Under the pieces are notes generated by a model. It was not told the origin of the DNA and searched no databases. It saw only the letters and a list, made by a program, of their open reading frames with translations. A DNA stretch of 64,000 nt. It comes from Listeria aquatica FSL S10-1188 (GTDB lineage Bacteria > Bacillota > Bacilli > Lactobacillales > Listeriaceae). Positions 1 to 15,168 of this stretch are shown here, piece by piece. Every line of letters starts with the position of its first letter. The first letter of the stretch is position 1. The DNA is taken from the NCBI RefSeq assembly GCF_000525795.1, contig NZ_AOCG01000006.1, positions 124,001 through 188,000 of the forward strand, given 5' to 3'. The position numbers and the translations under genes are program-made.

Positions 1-1004
1 TGTTTGAACAAACGACTACTTTACTACACAATTTAGTAAGCGAAAAAACGGTTCCGGGTGTGAGTTTTGCTATTTTGACGCCCACTGAAACTAGGACGTC
101 CGTTTTCGGCGATAAAGCTTGGCTCCCAGAAAAAACTCCTCTTCTTGCTACATCCTCAAATCTCTACGATCTTGCTTCTTTGACAAAGGTTCTTGCAACG
201 ACGATTCGACTCGTTCAACTGCACGAAAAAGCACTATTTGACTGGAACGATGCCGTTATCAATTATTTGCCAGACTTTAAGTATGAAGCCATTACGATTT
301 TAGATCTTGTCACACACGCATCGGGGTTACCCAAAAGTCTACCTGGCTTTGTTATAGAAGAGCCTGACGATGTTCGGGCATATGTCTACTCGGCTAAACA
401 AGTAAAGCCAGCAAAAACCTTTGTGGAATACTCCGATCTTAACTTTTTACTTCTGGGCTATTTGATTGAAGCACTTGTGCCAGAAAATTTTGAATCTCAA
501 ATTGAAAAAAACATCTTATCGCCTCTTGGTGCTCGTCAAACCAGTTTTTATTCAGCAGATCCAAAAAAAGCAGTTCCAACAGAGCTAACAGATAAACGGG
601 GCTTAGTCACAGGAATTGTTCATGATCATAAAGCGTTTATTGCTCACGGAAATACTGGACACGCGGGGCTATTTGCGCCCCTAGAAGATCTGCTTTTATT
701 TGCAAATGCATTCCTTTTTGATGGCGGAGCACCACTTTTTTCGAAGCAAAGTTTAGCCTCTATCCAAAAAAACTATACGCCTCAACTAAATCGTGATCGG
801 GGCATTGGTTTTGATTTACGGAAAATTCGAGATCACTTTGCCCTTTACCATACAGGGTTTACAGGAACTTTTCTTGTACTCGATCCCGTGACACAGCACG
901 GGCTAGTTGTTCTTTCCAATCGGATTCATCCGACAAGAAATAATCCACTATTCCTTGAAAAACGTGAAGAAATTGTGGATGCTTTTTTAGCAGAAATTAA
1001 ATAG
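1..1004 (+). CDS. Serine hydrolase of the beta-lactamase/PBP-like family (5'-truncated by window edge)
   Basis: The frame is open back to the first bases of the window, so the true start lies outside it. A GTG at 60 is internal: the residues before it read like the N-terminal part of this family, ending in a VPGVSFAI segment. The SxxK motif is SLTK and the second motif is YSDLN, with a YHTGFTGT stretch near the C-terminus. These are the marks of class C beta-lactamase-like serine hydrolases (Beta-lactamase Pfam family), which include D,D-peptidases and esterases. No signal peptide is visible in the part present. The substrate cannot be deduced. There is no frameshift in this gene. Confidence 0.85.
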   Translation, partial: FEQTTTLLHNLVSEKTVPGVSFAILTPTETRTSVFGDKAWLPEKTPLLATSSNLYDLASLTKVLATTIRLVQLHEKALFDWNDAVINYLPDFKYEAITILDLVTHASGLPKSLPGFVIEEPDDVRAYVYSAKQVKPAKTFVEYSDLNFLLLGYLIEALVPENFESQIEKNILSPLGARQTSFYSADPKKAVPTELTDKRGLVTGIVHDHKAFIAHGNTGHAGLFAPLEDLLLFANAFLFDGGAPLFSKQSLASIQKNYTPQLNRDRGIGFDLRKIRDHFALYHTGFTGTFLVLDPVTQHGLVVLSNRIHPTRNNPLFLEKREEIVDAFLAEIK

Positions 1005-1062
1005 TGTTCATCAAAATTTATTAGATCCTTTACGAACACCTTGAGATTCTAGTATTTTTCAG

Positions 1063-1128
1063 AAAAAGAACAGAAATGATTGGATGGCCATTAAAAAACG
1101 GTTATGTCCTTTGATTTCTGTTCTTTTT
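1063..1128. terminator. Long hairpin downstream of the serine hydrolase
   Basis: AAAAAGAACAGAAAT (1063-1077) is exactly complementary to ATTTCTGTTCTTTTT (1114-1128), with an imperfect inner stem, and a T run follows on the plus strand. It probably terminates the hydrolase transcript. The rest of the gap (1129-1434) is AT-rich and shows nothing else I can name. The same 13-base core recurs in the hairpin at 3685-3749. Confidence 0.65.
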
Positions 1129-1434
1129 TAAACTATACTTATTCCCTTATACACGAAACAAAAGACCTTTCCTGCTTCATGATTGATCAATTCTTTCAAA
1201 TAGAGAAGCAACATTTTACTTTTGGCTTACTCGAATAAACAGCTTTTCATACGCGTTTTCTCACGCTTCTATTTTCACTTAAAATGAATTTTAAGATGAA
1301 TTTAATGATTGTATAAGCAAGATTTTAAAAATACTGTCAATAATTAGTCTACAGGAAAAAAAATTTTGCCAGTTTAATTTAATGGGAAAATGGTATTGTA
1401 TAGAAAGATATCTCAACCTAAGGGTGATAAAAAT

Positions 1435-2866
1435 ATGAATAACTTTTTAATTGATTTTTTCATCAACAAAAGCAATCATCGAAAAGTTCGGTTATTAAAA
1501 GAACTAACTTCCGAACCTAAAGATATCGAAACTTTTGCTGACAAATTGGCCGTTTCAAAAGAAACCATCAGAAAGGATTTTTCTTATTTCGCAGACATAC
1601 AGCCGGGTGCAATCACAAAAACGTCTAGGTTAAACAAAATTTTCTACAAGTGTTCTCCCCAACAAAAATATCAACTGATGTTTAAAATCATCCAAGAAGA
1701 ACCCAGTTTTTTTATTTTCAAACATCTTTTCAGCCATGATAAACTTGATGTTTCAAAAATTTTAACCACATTCTTCTTCTCTGAATCCACATATGCTAGG
1801 TATTTAAAGGCTTTAAATCATTTGCTCACAAGCTACTCTGTCAAACTAAAAAACAATCCACTTGTCCTTACAGGTAGCGAGCTAAATATTCGTAACTTTT
1901 ACAATAAATTACTTTATTTCAGCCGAGAATATCCCATCTTCGTAAATGATTTATTTTTTTATGATGACTTTGTCACTTCATTAAAAGAACAATTCCCTTC
2001 TTATATCGCTTCCTATGATACCAACAAAATTCTATATCGCTTCAAAGTATCTGTAAAACGACTTTCACTTGGACACACTATTCAGCTAAGCGATAAACAA
2101 AGAGACAGTATCGTTCGCTGTGATGACTACGAACTGTTCAAAAAACAAATCGCTCGATTAACAAAACGCTATTTTCATTTACACGAGCTTTCGGAAGATG
2201 AGTTCGTTTTTTTCACCGTTATGTTAAAGGAAGGGCATGTTTACTGTAAAGATAATCTTCATTTTCAGCTTAAGCGACAAAAACATTATCTTTTTAATAA
2301 CACACATAAAGCCCTCTGTCGTCAATTTTTAAATATCCAAGATGATACACTTTTAGATGTTCTTAGTTGCTATCTAAATGACGTCTATATTTTAAATGAT
2401 TTTGCTCAAACAGGGATCATTGATGAGCTCTTTTCTTATAATCAGCCTATTTTTTATGAAGAAAAACTTTATAAACAGTGTCTTTCTTTGGCAGAGGTTT
2501 ACACAGATTCTGATGAAAAAAGACCAGTTATTGCCTATACACTTTGCCAGATTATCATGGCAAACCAAATAGAACCGATCGAACAAATTACAATTTACCT
2601 TTTTCTAGATGAAGAAAAAAAATAGAACGCTTTACATCGAAGCAATGCTTATCAATTTATTTTCTAGTAAAATCAAGATCGTCAATCTCACAAGCTGTGA
2701 CTCTAATTTTCAAACGAGACTGACTGCTTTTCAATACTTGATTACTAACCACTACGACTTTCAAGAAAATGCCCATACATTTTATATCGGGACACCTTGT
2801 GAAATTTCGGAAATCGAAAATATTATTCACGGAATTCTTAAATCTTTTGTTCTAGTCTATGAGTAA
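1435..2866 (+). CDS. Mga/AtxA-like transcriptional regulator with HTH and PTS-type domains (frameshifted)
   Basis: About 476 aa after repair. The start ATG at 1435 follows an AGGGTGAT Shine-Dalgarno; an upstream ATG at 1390 has none. The N-terminal 60 residues resemble a Mga-type HTH (LAVSKETIRKDF recognition-helix region) and the middle is a helical region like Mga/PRD domains. The frame closes at 2625 after an A8 run (2615-2622). Removing one A continues into a segment with an EIIB-like pattern that ends at 2866, giving the usual family length of about 480-500 aa. Such regulators typically answer to PTS phosphorylation. The adjacent aquaporin gene downstream is the obvious candidate target, but that is inference. 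Confidence 0.7.
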
Positions 2867-3005
2867 ATATTCTTAATTTTTTCTTTTTCGCATAAAACAC
2901 CAAAATCCACCTCATAAAACAATAAATATAGCTTTTATAACACTAAAAAAACTTTATAATAGTATAGGATTCTCTATATCCATTAAGTTTAAGGAGGAAG
3001 GATTT

Positions 3006-3668
3006 TTGAAAAAAGCTTTAGCTGAATTTATCGGTACTTTTACACTTGTTCTTTTTGGTACCGGAACTGCTGTCCTTGGGGGCGGCATAGAAGGCATAGG
3101 TACACCGGGTATCGCACTGGCATTTGGGCTCTCTATCGTTGCCATGGCTTACAGCATTGGAACAATTTCAGGTTGCCATATCAACCCTGCTGTTTCCATC
3201 GCCATGTTTATCAATAAACGTATGCCTTTAAAAGAACTTTGCATTTATCTTGTCGCACAAATTTTAGGAGGCATTGTCGCAACGCTCACTCTTCGAACCT
3301 TTTTACTTGCCTCTTCTCTTTCAACAGACAATCTAGGCCAAAATGGTTTTGGGGCTCTCTCTGCATCAGGAGCGTTTTTAGTTGAAATGATTTTAACCTT
3401 TATCTTTGTTTTAGTGGTCATGACAACAACAGGAAAACAAGGAAATGCTGCTTTTGCGGGGCTTGCTATTGGGCTTACTTTAACACTTGTGCATTTACTA
3501 GGGATTCCTTTGACTGGAACTTCCGTTAACCCTGCTAGAAGTATCGCCCCTGCTTTATTTACCGGACAAGCCGCACTCTCAGAGCTTTGGCTTTTCATTC
3601 TAGCTCCTATTGTTGGAGGCGTTTTGGCTGCACTTGTTAGTAAATTTGTATTAAGCAGTGAAAAATAA
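3006..3668 (+). CDS. Aquaporin (MIP family water/small-solute channel)
   Basis: 220 aa with two NPA boxes in the expected half-repeats, HINPAVS near residue 60 and VNPARS near residue 178, and six hydrophobic segments. It starts with TTG at 3006 behind a strong AAGGAGGAAGG. A TATAAT at 2955-2960 may be its -10, although the -35 is poor. The short loops and the second motif NPARS point to the AqpZ (water) branch rather than GlpF, which usually has NPARD. No glycerol kinase gene is nearby. It may be regulated by the Mga-like gene just upstream. Confidence 0.88.
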   Translation: MKKALAEFIGTFTLVLFGTGTAVLGGGIEGIGTPGIALAFGLSIVAMAYSIGTISGCHINPAVSIAMFINKRMPLKELCIYLVAQILGGIVATLTLRTFLLASSLSTDNLGQNGFGALSASGAFLVEMILTFIFVLVVMTTTGKQGNAAFAGLAIGLTLTLVHLLGIPLTGTSVNPARSIAPALFTGQAALSELWLFILAPIVGGVLAALVSKFVLSSEK

Positions 3669-3684
3669 AATTTAAGCGAAAATG

Positions 3685-3749
3685 AAAAGAACAGAAACTA
3701 AGATGTTCCATTTTAAAAATGGACTTTATACCTTAGTTTCTGTTCTTTT
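3685..3749. terminator. Bidirectional terminator between convergent genes
   Basis: An 18-bp perfect inverted repeat (3685-3702 and 3732-3749) begins AAAAGAACAGAAA and lies between the convergent aquaporin and flavoprotein genes. There are A-rich and T-rich flanks on the two sides. Its core is the same as that of the hairpin at 1063-1128. Confidence 0.75.
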
Positions 3750-3759
3750 ATATCTCTTT

Positions 3760-5040
<1,281 letters not shown>

Positions 5041-5057
5041 TCATTTAAACAAATTCA

Positions 5058-5090
5058 CGAAAAAACCTGAGAGAGTTCTCAGGTTTTGAC
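5058..5090 (-). terminator. Rho-independent terminator after yugP-like gene
   Basis: AAAACCTGAGA (5062-5072) pairs perfectly with 5077-5087 across a 4-nt loop. On the minus strand the stem is followed by a U tract (complement of the A run at 5060-5065). It directly follows the stop of the zinc protease gene. Confidence 0.8.
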
Positions 5091-5773
5091 TAGTTTCGGT
5101 TCATATTCGTGAAGATAAGCAACAAACGTAAAAGTTCAAGTACAGCAACGGCCATTGCAGCAACATATGTCATTGCAGCAGCGCTAAGTACTTTTCTTGC
5201 TTGCGGCACTTCTTGTTGAATTAAAAAGCCACCATCTTCAAGTTGAACAAGTGCTCGCTTACTTGCATCAAATTCGACTGGAAGGGTTACAAGTTGGAAT
5301 AAGACACCAACTGCCATTAACACAATCCCAACGAGCATTAAGCTTGGCATAGTTGCAATCATTCCAATGATTAAAAACACCCACGAAATGTTGGAACTAA
5401 ACGAAGTAATCGGCACAAGAGCTGAACGAAAACGCATAAATGCATAGTCTTCTTTATCTTGAATCGCATGCCCTACTTCATGTGCTGCTACTGCTGCTGC
5501 AGCAATTGACGCTTCATGGTAATTGGATTCTGATAAGAAAACGGCTTTTTTTCTAGGATCATAGTGGTCACTTAAAACACCACTTGTCGCTTGAACAGGA
5601 ACATTTGATAAGCCATTCCGATCAAGAATCATGCGCGCAACTTCCGCACCCGTCAGTCCGCTTCTTACGCCGACTTTGGAATACTGCGAATAAGTTGTCT
5701 TAACGCGAAACTGCGCCCAAAGCGGAATCGCGGCTACAATAACAAAGTATAAAATATATGCACCAAAGGACAT
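5090..5773 (-). CDS. yugP: Membrane zinc metallopeptidase, YugP family
   Basis: 227 aa. Hydrophobic segments flank a HEVGHAIQ zinc-binding HEXXH motif, and further hydrophobic stretches follow at about residues 115-160 and 195-220. This is the arrangement of the YugP-like neutral zinc peptidase family. The start ATG follows a GAGGAGGAAG Shine-Dalgarno. The physiological substrate is not known to me. It is transcribed alone, with a terminator directly downstream. Confidence 0.88.
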   Translation of the reverse strand: MSFGAYILYFVIVAAIPLWAQFRVKTTYSQYSKVGVRSGLTGAEVARMILDRNGLSNVPVQATSGVLSDHYDPRKKAVFLSESNYHEASIAAAAVAAHEVGHAIQDKEDYAFMRFRSALVPITSFSSNISWVFLIIGMIATMPSLMLVGIVLMAVGVLFQLVTLPVEFDASKRALVQLEDGGFLIQQEVPQARKVLSAAAMTYVAAMAVAVLELLRLLLIFTNMNRN

Positions 5774-5904
5774 TCTATCAACTTCCTCCTCAAATTATTT
5801 TCCTAACAATGATTAGTTTTAATTATAAAGGAACTTCTAAAAAGTCTCAATGGGGAAAGCCTAAAATGAGAAAAATCTTATTTTCTATCTACTAAATCAA
5901 CTAT

Positions 5905-8374
<2,470 letters not shown>

Positions 8375-8455
8375 AATGACACCCCTCACTCATCACATAA
8401 TAACCAACATTATAACAAAAAGAGTAGGAGAATCAAAGCAATTGAGCTAAGCGTA

Positions 8456-9742
<1,287 letters not shown>

Positions 9743-10846
9743 TTATTCCTCGTAATAGCATAAAAAGTCGCTTTGCTCCTCAATGCAGGCCTTCGCACGA
9801 CTTCGATCTTCTTCTGTTTGAAAAGTAATTTGCAAAATCCCAAAAATATCTTCACGTGTTTCAAGAATTTTCAAGTTAGTTAAGCTAATTTCCCACTTCG
9901 CTAAATAACCTGTAACTTCCGAAACAATCCCTGGATAGTCCGGCACGTCAACAAACAAGTCATAAAAAGCAGGAATCGCTCCTTTATGAACAGGGAGTGT
10001 ATCACGAAATTCTTTCGCTTCATCAAAAAATTGATAAATCGCTTGCCTATCTCCTGTCCGAAGCATTTGAAGTGCTTCTTCCATCGCGAGCTTCCAGCTT
10101 TTTAGTTGTCCCATCAAAACGTTTTGATTGCTAAGCGAAATATCCGTCCACATTCGTGGATCAGAAGAAGCAATACGGGTAATATCTCGAAATCCCCCCG
10201 CTGCAAGTTGAAATGCGCTTGGATGCAGATGCGTAAACCCTTCCGTTTGCCGAACTAAAGCAGCGGCAATAATGTGCGGCAAGTGGCTCAGCATTCCCGT
10301 AATTTCATCATGTTCAGCAGGCGATAGCCGCAAAAACTTCGCACTAGTTCCAGAAAGCCACGCTCTTAACTCCGATACACGTTTTTCGTCTTCTCCTTCA
10401 AAAGGAGTGAGCAAGTAATAAGCATTTTCAAATAATAGCCGCTTAGCCGCTGTGACCCCACTTTTATGTGAACCTGCCATCGGATGTCCACCTATAAACG
10501 TAATTCCCCGCTCCTTAAGCTTCTCCGCACACGACATAATCCCCGCTTTCGTACTTCCCGTATCCGTCACAATAAGTGTATCTTTTAGCTTCAGTTTAGG
10601 TAAGTGACGTAAAAGCGCCTCCGTCTCCTTAACAGGACAGCAAAAAATTAGCAAGTCTGCACGCTTGGCATCTATTAAGAGACTCTCGCCAATTTCATCA
10701 ATCACCCCGAGTTCAAGCCCAGTTTCAAGCGTTCTCATCGAAACATCCAGACCAATAATATGCGCCTCTTGATGCTGCTCTCGTATTGCAAGTGCGATAG
10801 AACCGCCAATTAGCCCAAGTCCAACGATCACCACATTTCCCTTCAA
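9743..10846 (-). CDS. tyrA: Prephenate dehydrogenase with C-terminal ACT domain
   Basis: 367 aa. It converts prephenate to 4-hydroxyphenylpyruvate for tyrosine synthesis. The NAD-binding GLGLIGGS motif is at the N-terminus, the GGHPMAGS catalytic-region motif follows, and the last 75 residues resemble an ACT regulatory domain (DVPDYPGIVSEVTG). I place the start at TTG 10846, behind AAGGAGG; an upstream ATG at 10879 would overlap hisC and lacks a ribosome site. ACT domains in this family usually confer feedback control by tyrosine. Confidence 0.94.
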   Translation of the reverse strand: MKGNVVIVGLGLIGGSIALAIREQHQEAHIIGLDVSMRTLETGLELGVIDEIGESLLIDAKRADLLIFCCPVKETEALLRHLPKLKLKDTLIVTDTGSTKAGIMSCAEKLKERGITFIGGHPMAGSHKSGVTAAKRLLFENAYYLLTPFEGEDEKRVSELRAWLSGTSAKFLRLSPAEHDEITGMLSHLPHIIAAALVRQTEGFTHLHPSAFQLAAGGFRDITRIASSDPRMWTDISLSNQNVLMGQLKSWKLAMEEALQMLRTGDRQAIYQFFDEAKEFRDTLPVHKGAIPAFYDLFVDVPDYPGIVSEVTGYLAKWEISLTNLKILETREDIFGILQITFQTEEDRSRAKACIEEQSDFLCYYEE

Positions 10847-10859
10847 AAAAAACGCCTCC

Positions 10860-11951
10860 TTAGCGTAAAAATGCCTCAAGCAAACGAATCACTTCCGCAT
10901 TGTCCTCCGCGCGACCAATTGTGATCCGCACCGCATTTGAAAAACCAAGCGACTCCCCAGAGCGCGTGATATAGCCATTTTTCTCCAAATAGCGAAACAC
11001 ACGTTGACCCGGGTACTGGAACTCAAGCAAAACAAAATTTCCGCAAGAAGGATAAAGTTTGACTTCTTCGTATTGTTTGGCGAACGCCTCATATTGTGCG
11101 ATACCTAATCTGTTTTCTTTGCGGCATTTTGCGATAAAATCTTGATCCAAAAGAGCTTCAAGCGCAAGCGCTTGCCCGATTGTTGTCGTATTAAAAGGCG
11201 AACGAATGACATTCAGTTTATCCACAACTTCTGGATGAGCCATCCCATAGCCCACTCGCGCACTCGCAAGCCCGTAAATTTTACTAAAAGTCCTTGTGAT
11301 CACTAAATTGGGATACGTACGAATCCACTTTTCATGTGCATCCGGAACGGGCTCAACATACTCGATATAAGCTTCATCCAAGACGACAAGCGTCTCTTTT
11401 GGAACCTGCTTGAGGAAAGTTTCCACCACATTCAAATCTAAAAAGTTCCCCGTCGGATTATTCGGATTGCAAATCCAAACTATCGCCGTATCTTCATCAA
11501 CCTGCGCTAACATCGCATCGAGGTCATGATCCCCATTATTAAGCAGCGGGACTTCTCGCAACTCCGCCCCACAGATTTTTGCATGATGCGCATACTGAAC
11601 AAAAGTCGGCGTTGCCATCACCGTATTCACATCTGGACGAAGAAGTGCTCGTGCCAAAAGCCCAATCAGTTCATCAACGCCTGCCGTGAAAATGAGTTCT
11701 GCTTCATCTAGCTGATAAAATGCAGCAACCTCCTTTCGAAGTGCAGCCGCATGCCCATCCGGATAAAGCTCTGTAAAGGATTCATAGCTCAAGACACGTA
11801 AAGCTTCACGAACCGCTTCTGCAGCGCCAAAAGGGTTTTCATTCGAAGATAGCTTCACAATTCGCTCAAGACCAAGTTCCGCTTTCACCTGTTCCTCACG
11901 CTTTCCTGGTTTATAAGACCCAAGTCCGGCAAGTGTTTCATTCCATTTCAT
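10860..11951 (-). CDS. hisC: Histidinol-phosphate aminotransferase / aromatic aminotransferase
   Basis: 363 aa, a PLP-dependent class I/II aminotransferase. The substrate-side motif SSNENPFG is near residue 38 and the PLP lysine lies in [10 protein letters not shown]. In Bacillus and Listeria this gene sits within the aro operon and serves both histidine and Phe/Tyr synthesis, as its position here between tyrA and aroH suggests. The start ATG at 11951 overlaps the aroH stop as TGATG, indicating translational coupling. Confidence 0.93.
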   Translation of the reverse strand: MKWNETLAGLGSYKPGKREEQVKAELGLERIVKLSSNENPFGAAEAVREALRVLSYESFTELYPDGHAAALRKEVAAFYQLDEAELIFTAGVDELIGLLARALLRPDVNTVMATPTFVQYAHHAKICGAELREVPLLNNGDHDLDAMLAQVDEDTAIVWICNPNNPTGNFLDLNVVETFLKQVPKETLVVLDEAYIEYVEPVPDAHEKWIRTYPNLVITRTFSKIYGLASARVGYGMAHPEVVDKLNVIRSPFNTTTIGQALALEALLDQDFIAKCRKENRLGIAQYEAFAKQYEEVKLYPSCGNFVLLEFQYPGQRVFRYLEKNGYITRSGESLGFSNAVRITIGRAEDNAEVIRLLEAFLR

Positions 11952-12328
11952 CAAGCCTCATCTCGCTTTCTTGCAAGATCTGGTCTAAGCTTCGCTGCAT
12001 CATTCAAGTAAACATGTTTCACATCCGCAAGCTGCCGCTCTATCTGAGCATGCACCATAAGTCGAATGCACTTTGCCGGCGCACCTGGAACATCCGTTTC
12101 GACCATCCCCATCACAGGAAGTAACTGAAATCCTTCACACTCTCTGATCGCTCGAGCTGGAAAAGCCGCATTAAGGTCAGGCGTTGCCGTAATGATCACC
12201 GATACCAATCGTTCTGGATCCGTCAGCTCATTTTCCCGCAAAATTTGTCGAAATAATTCATCAGTCGCCGCATAAATCTCCTCCGCTTGATTTTCTTTCA
12301 CCGTTGTAGCTCCACGAATCGCTCGCAT
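11951..12328 (-). CDS. aroH: Chorismate mutase, AroH type
   Basis: 125 aa monofunctional chorismate mutase of the trimeric AroH fold, converting chorismate to prephenate. The N-terminal RGATTV and the [11 protein letters not shown] segment are typical of the family. It is tightly coupled on both sides: its ATG at 12328 overlaps the aroB stop (TGATG), and its own stop overlaps hisC. Confidence 0.93.
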   Translation of the reverse strand: MRAIRGATTVKENQAEEIYAATDELFRQILRENELTDPERLVSVIITATPDLNAAFPARAIRECEGFQLLPVMGMVETDVPGAPAKCIRLMVHAQIERQLADVKHVYLNDAAKLRPDLARKRDEA

Positions 12329-13419
12329 CACGCGTCTCCTCCTTCTTTAAACTGAATAAATGTTTCTTCAAGCACATCCCGATCAACCGTTTGTAAAGTT
12401 AAGCTCCCAATATCTTGCAAGAGCACAAACGTAATCTCACCGAAAGTCGTTTTCTTATCGTGCAACATATTGTGATAGATGGCCTCAAACGCCACATCTT
12501 GAGGCAGTTTCGTCGCATAACCGAGTGACACAAGCCAGCTTTCGAATGGCGCGAGCTCAAACTGAAGCCCCAAAAGCTTCTTACTCAATCGAAGCGCATA
12601 CAACATGCCATAAATAATCGCTTCCCCGTGCAAAAATCGTTCAAAATTCCCAAATGCCTCAAGCGCATGCCCGAATGTATGGCCAAAATTAAGAAACGCT
12701 CGCACTCCTTGTTCCGTCTCATCCTGTTTTACAATTTCCGCCTTCACAGAGATCCCTTTTTCAAGAAACAAAGGCAAAGACTTGCCGTATAAGTCCGTCT
12801 CCGAAACAAAATGCTCCTTAAGCGAATTTAAAAACCCTTGCTCACTAATCAGCGCGTGCTTAATGAGCTCAGCAAAACCAGAGCGCATCTCTCGAACCGG
12901 AAGTGTCTGAAGTAAGTTCGTATCGTAAACCACCGCTTCTGGTTGATAAAAATTTCCAACTAAATTCTTTCCAAGCGGGTGGTTGATCGCCACCTTGCCG
13001 CCAACAGCGCTATCATGCGCCAGTACCGTTGTTGGAAACTGATAAAATGGAATGCCGCGCATATAAGTAGCCGCAATCATCCCGCCAAGGTCACCGATAA
13101 CGCCGCCGCCAAAAGCAATGAGTGCCGATTTACGATCTAGACTAGCTTCAATCGCTTTCGTAATCCCCGCTTCATAAACCGAAAACGTCTTCGCCGCTTC
13201 CCCGTTTGGCGTCACAAACCAAGAAACCTGTTCAACTTCACTTAAAAAAGTTTCCATCTCTTCACGGTGCAAGCTCGCAACATGCTCATCTGTCACCACT
13301 AAAAGTTTTGAATACCGTTTCCATTCTTTCGCAAAAGAACCTTTAAGCGCTGAAAAAAGAGCCTCGCCAATATAAACCGGATATGTTTTACTAGCCGTTT
13401 CAATTTTCATTTCACGCAT
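12328..13419 (-). CDS. aroB: 3-dehydroquinate synthase
   Basis: 363 aa, the second shikimate-pathway step. GGGVIGDLGG NAD-binding/metal-site motif, KVAINHPLGKN and FGHTFGHALE (metal-binding histidines) are all present. It starts at ATG 13419 with its Shine-Dalgarno GAGGGAG inside the end of aroC. It is coupled downstream to aroH. Confidence 0.95.
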   Translation of the reverse strand: MREMKIETASKTYPVYIGEALFSALKGSFAKEWKRYSKLLVVTDEHVASLHREEMETFLSEVEQVSWFVTPNGEAAKTFSVYEAGITKAIEASLDRKSALIAFGGGVIGDLGGMIAATYMRGIPFYQFPTTVLAHDSAVGGKVAINHPLGKNLVGNFYQPEAVVYDTNLLQTLPVREMRSGFAELIKHALISEQGFLNSLKEHFVSETDLYGKSLPLFLEKGISVKAEIVKQDETEQGVRAFLNFGHTFGHALEAFGNFERFLHGEAIIYGMLYALRLSKKLLGLQFELAPFESWLVSLGYATKLPQDVAFEAIYHNMLHDKKTTFGEITFVLLQDIGSLTLQTVDRDVLEETFIQFKEGGDA

Positions 13420-13421
13420 AC

Positions 13422-14590
13422 TTAAAACTCCCTCATTCGTTTCCGGTCCGCGTCCACTTGCTCTTTTAAGACATCCAAACGATCACTTTGATATTTTTCA
13501 AGAAGCGCCGTTGCGACTTCCCATGCAACCACATTTTCAGCGACAACGCTCGCCGCAGGAACTGCCGAACTATCTGACCGCTCTACACTGGCCGTAAAAG
13601 CTTCCTTCGAATCAATATCCACGCTTTGAAGCGGCTTATAAAGTGTTGGAATCGGCTTCATCACACCACGAACAACAATCGGCATCCCATTTGTCATGCC
13701 GCCTTCAAAGCCGCCCAAGTGATTCGTCCGTCTCGTATAGCCGTCTTCTTCCGAATATAAAATCTCATCCATCACTTCGCTTCCATATTTCCGTGCCGCC
13801 TCAAAACCAACCCCAAATTCGGCACCTTTAAACGCATTAATACTCACGATCGCTCGCGCAATTTTCGCATCCAATTTTTTATCCCATTGCACATAGCTTC
13901 CAAGCCCCGCTGGCACCCCGCCAACAACGACTTCCACTACACCGCCGATTGTATCTCCTTTTTTCTTCGTATCATCAATCTTATCCATCATGGCTTGTTC
14001 CTGACTTTTATCAAGCGAACGCACAGGGGACTCATTAGCAATTTGTTCAATCTCAGTAACCGTGTAATCCCGATCAATTTGTGCTCGCACACCACCAATT
14101 TCAAGCACATGTCCGGCAACTTTGATGTCAAGTTCCGCGAGCAGTTTTTTTGGCGATTGCTCCAGCCGCCACTCGGACAGTCGTTTCCCTTGCGCTCGAA
14201 CGCTCTAGTACGTTCCGCAAATCACGGTGCCCGTACTTCATACCGCCAACAAGATCTGCATGTCCCGGTCTTGGTCTAGAAACCCGTCTTGATGCTTCGT
14301 TTTTTTTCTGGAACTGGCTCTGCACTCATAACCGTTTCCCAATGTTTGAAATCTTTATTTTCAACAAAAAGAGCAAGCGGCGATCCAAGTGTTTTTCCGT
14401 GCCTAACACCCGCCGTTAACTGTGCTTGGTCCTTTTCGATTTTCATTCGCGCCCCGCGACCATATCCGCCTTGACGACGTTTTAATTCCACATTAATATC
14501 ACTTGCAAGAAGCGGCATGCCCGCTGGTAGTCCTTCAATAATTAATGACAATCCTGGTCCATGTGATTCCCCAGCCGTTAAGTATCTCAT
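13422..14590 (-). CDS. aroC: Chorismate synthase (two frameshifts)
   Basis: 388 aa after repair, close to the 390 aa of Bacillus enzymes. The N-terminus has [11 protein letters not shown] and RRQGGYGRG, the middle has [11 protein letters not shown] and [11 protein letters not shown], and the C-terminus has GGMTNGMP. All are chorismate synthase signatures. The reading frame is split at T runs 14300-14307 (T8) and 14145-14151 (T7); dropping one base in each joins the three pieces without loss. It is the first gene of the aroC-aroB-aroH-hisC-tyrA-aroA operon. Confidence 0.94.
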
Positions 14591-14640
14591 TTTTTTCGAC
14601 TCCTTTTCTCCGTTTTAGCGCTTTAAAGTATATATGTATA

Positions 14641-14669
14641 ATCTTATCATATGCCTCATTATGAGACAA
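14641..14669 (-). promoter_or_regulatory. Candidate sigma-A promoter for the aro operon
   Basis: On the minus strand TTGTCT (14664-14669) is followed after 17 nt by TAAGAT (14641-14646). It sits between the ndk terminator and the aroC Shine-Dalgarno AAAAGGAG. Matches to consensus are moderate. Confidence 0.45.
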
Positions 14670-14681
14670 CCTTTGTGATAT

Positions 14682-14712
14682 AAAAAAACTGCCTTCTAGA
14701 GCAGAAGACAGC
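14682..14712 (-). terminator. Terminator after ndk
   Basis: A nine-base stem with one mismatch (CTGCCTTCT against AGAAGACAG, 14689-14711) is followed on the minus strand by seven U (complement of 14682-14688). It overlaps the ndk stop codon and separates ndk from the aro operon. Confidence 0.75.
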
Positions 14713-15156
14713 TTAAATCCAATTCCAATCGGCTCTTTTAGCCGAAGTTAGTTCTTCTGGTTTAAAAAACAACCCAATTTCGCGTTTAGCAGAAGCCTCA
14801 CTATCGGAGCCATGAATCACATTGCGATTCATATGGACAGCAAAATCAGCGCGGATTGTTCCCGGGGTAGCTTCAAGCGGATTCGTTTCTCCCATCATTT
14901 TCCGAGCCACAGAAATCGCTTCATCGCCTTCAAGAACCATCGCAAAAATAGGACCAGACGTAATAAAACTAACCAAGTCATCGAAAAACGGTTTCCCGAC
15001 GTGTTCCTGATAATGCGCTTTGGCAAGCGCCTCATCCATTTGAAGCAACTTGGCAGAAACTAAATTCAAGCCCTTGTCTTCAAACCTAGTAATGATTTTT
15101 CCAATGAGACCTCTTGCTACCCCATCAGGTTTTACCATGACATAAGTTCTCTCCAT
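14713..15156 (-). CDS. ndk: Nucleoside diphosphate kinase
   Basis: 147 aa. It transfers the gamma phosphate between nucleoside triphosphates and diphosphates through a phospho-histidine in [20 protein letters not shown] is the usual N-terminus. It starts at ATG 15156 with AGGAGGAAA, 12 bases after the hepT stop, as in Bacillus and Listeria. Intact. Confidence 0.96.
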   Translation of the reverse strand: MERTYVMVKPDGVARGLIGKIITRFEDKGLNLVSAKLLQMDEALAKAHYQEHVGKPFFDDLVSFITSGPIFAMVLEGDEAISVARKMMGETNPLEATPGTIRADFAVHMNRNVIHGSDSEASAKREIGLFFKPEELTSAKRADWNWI

Positions 15157-15168
15157 TGCATTTCCTCC

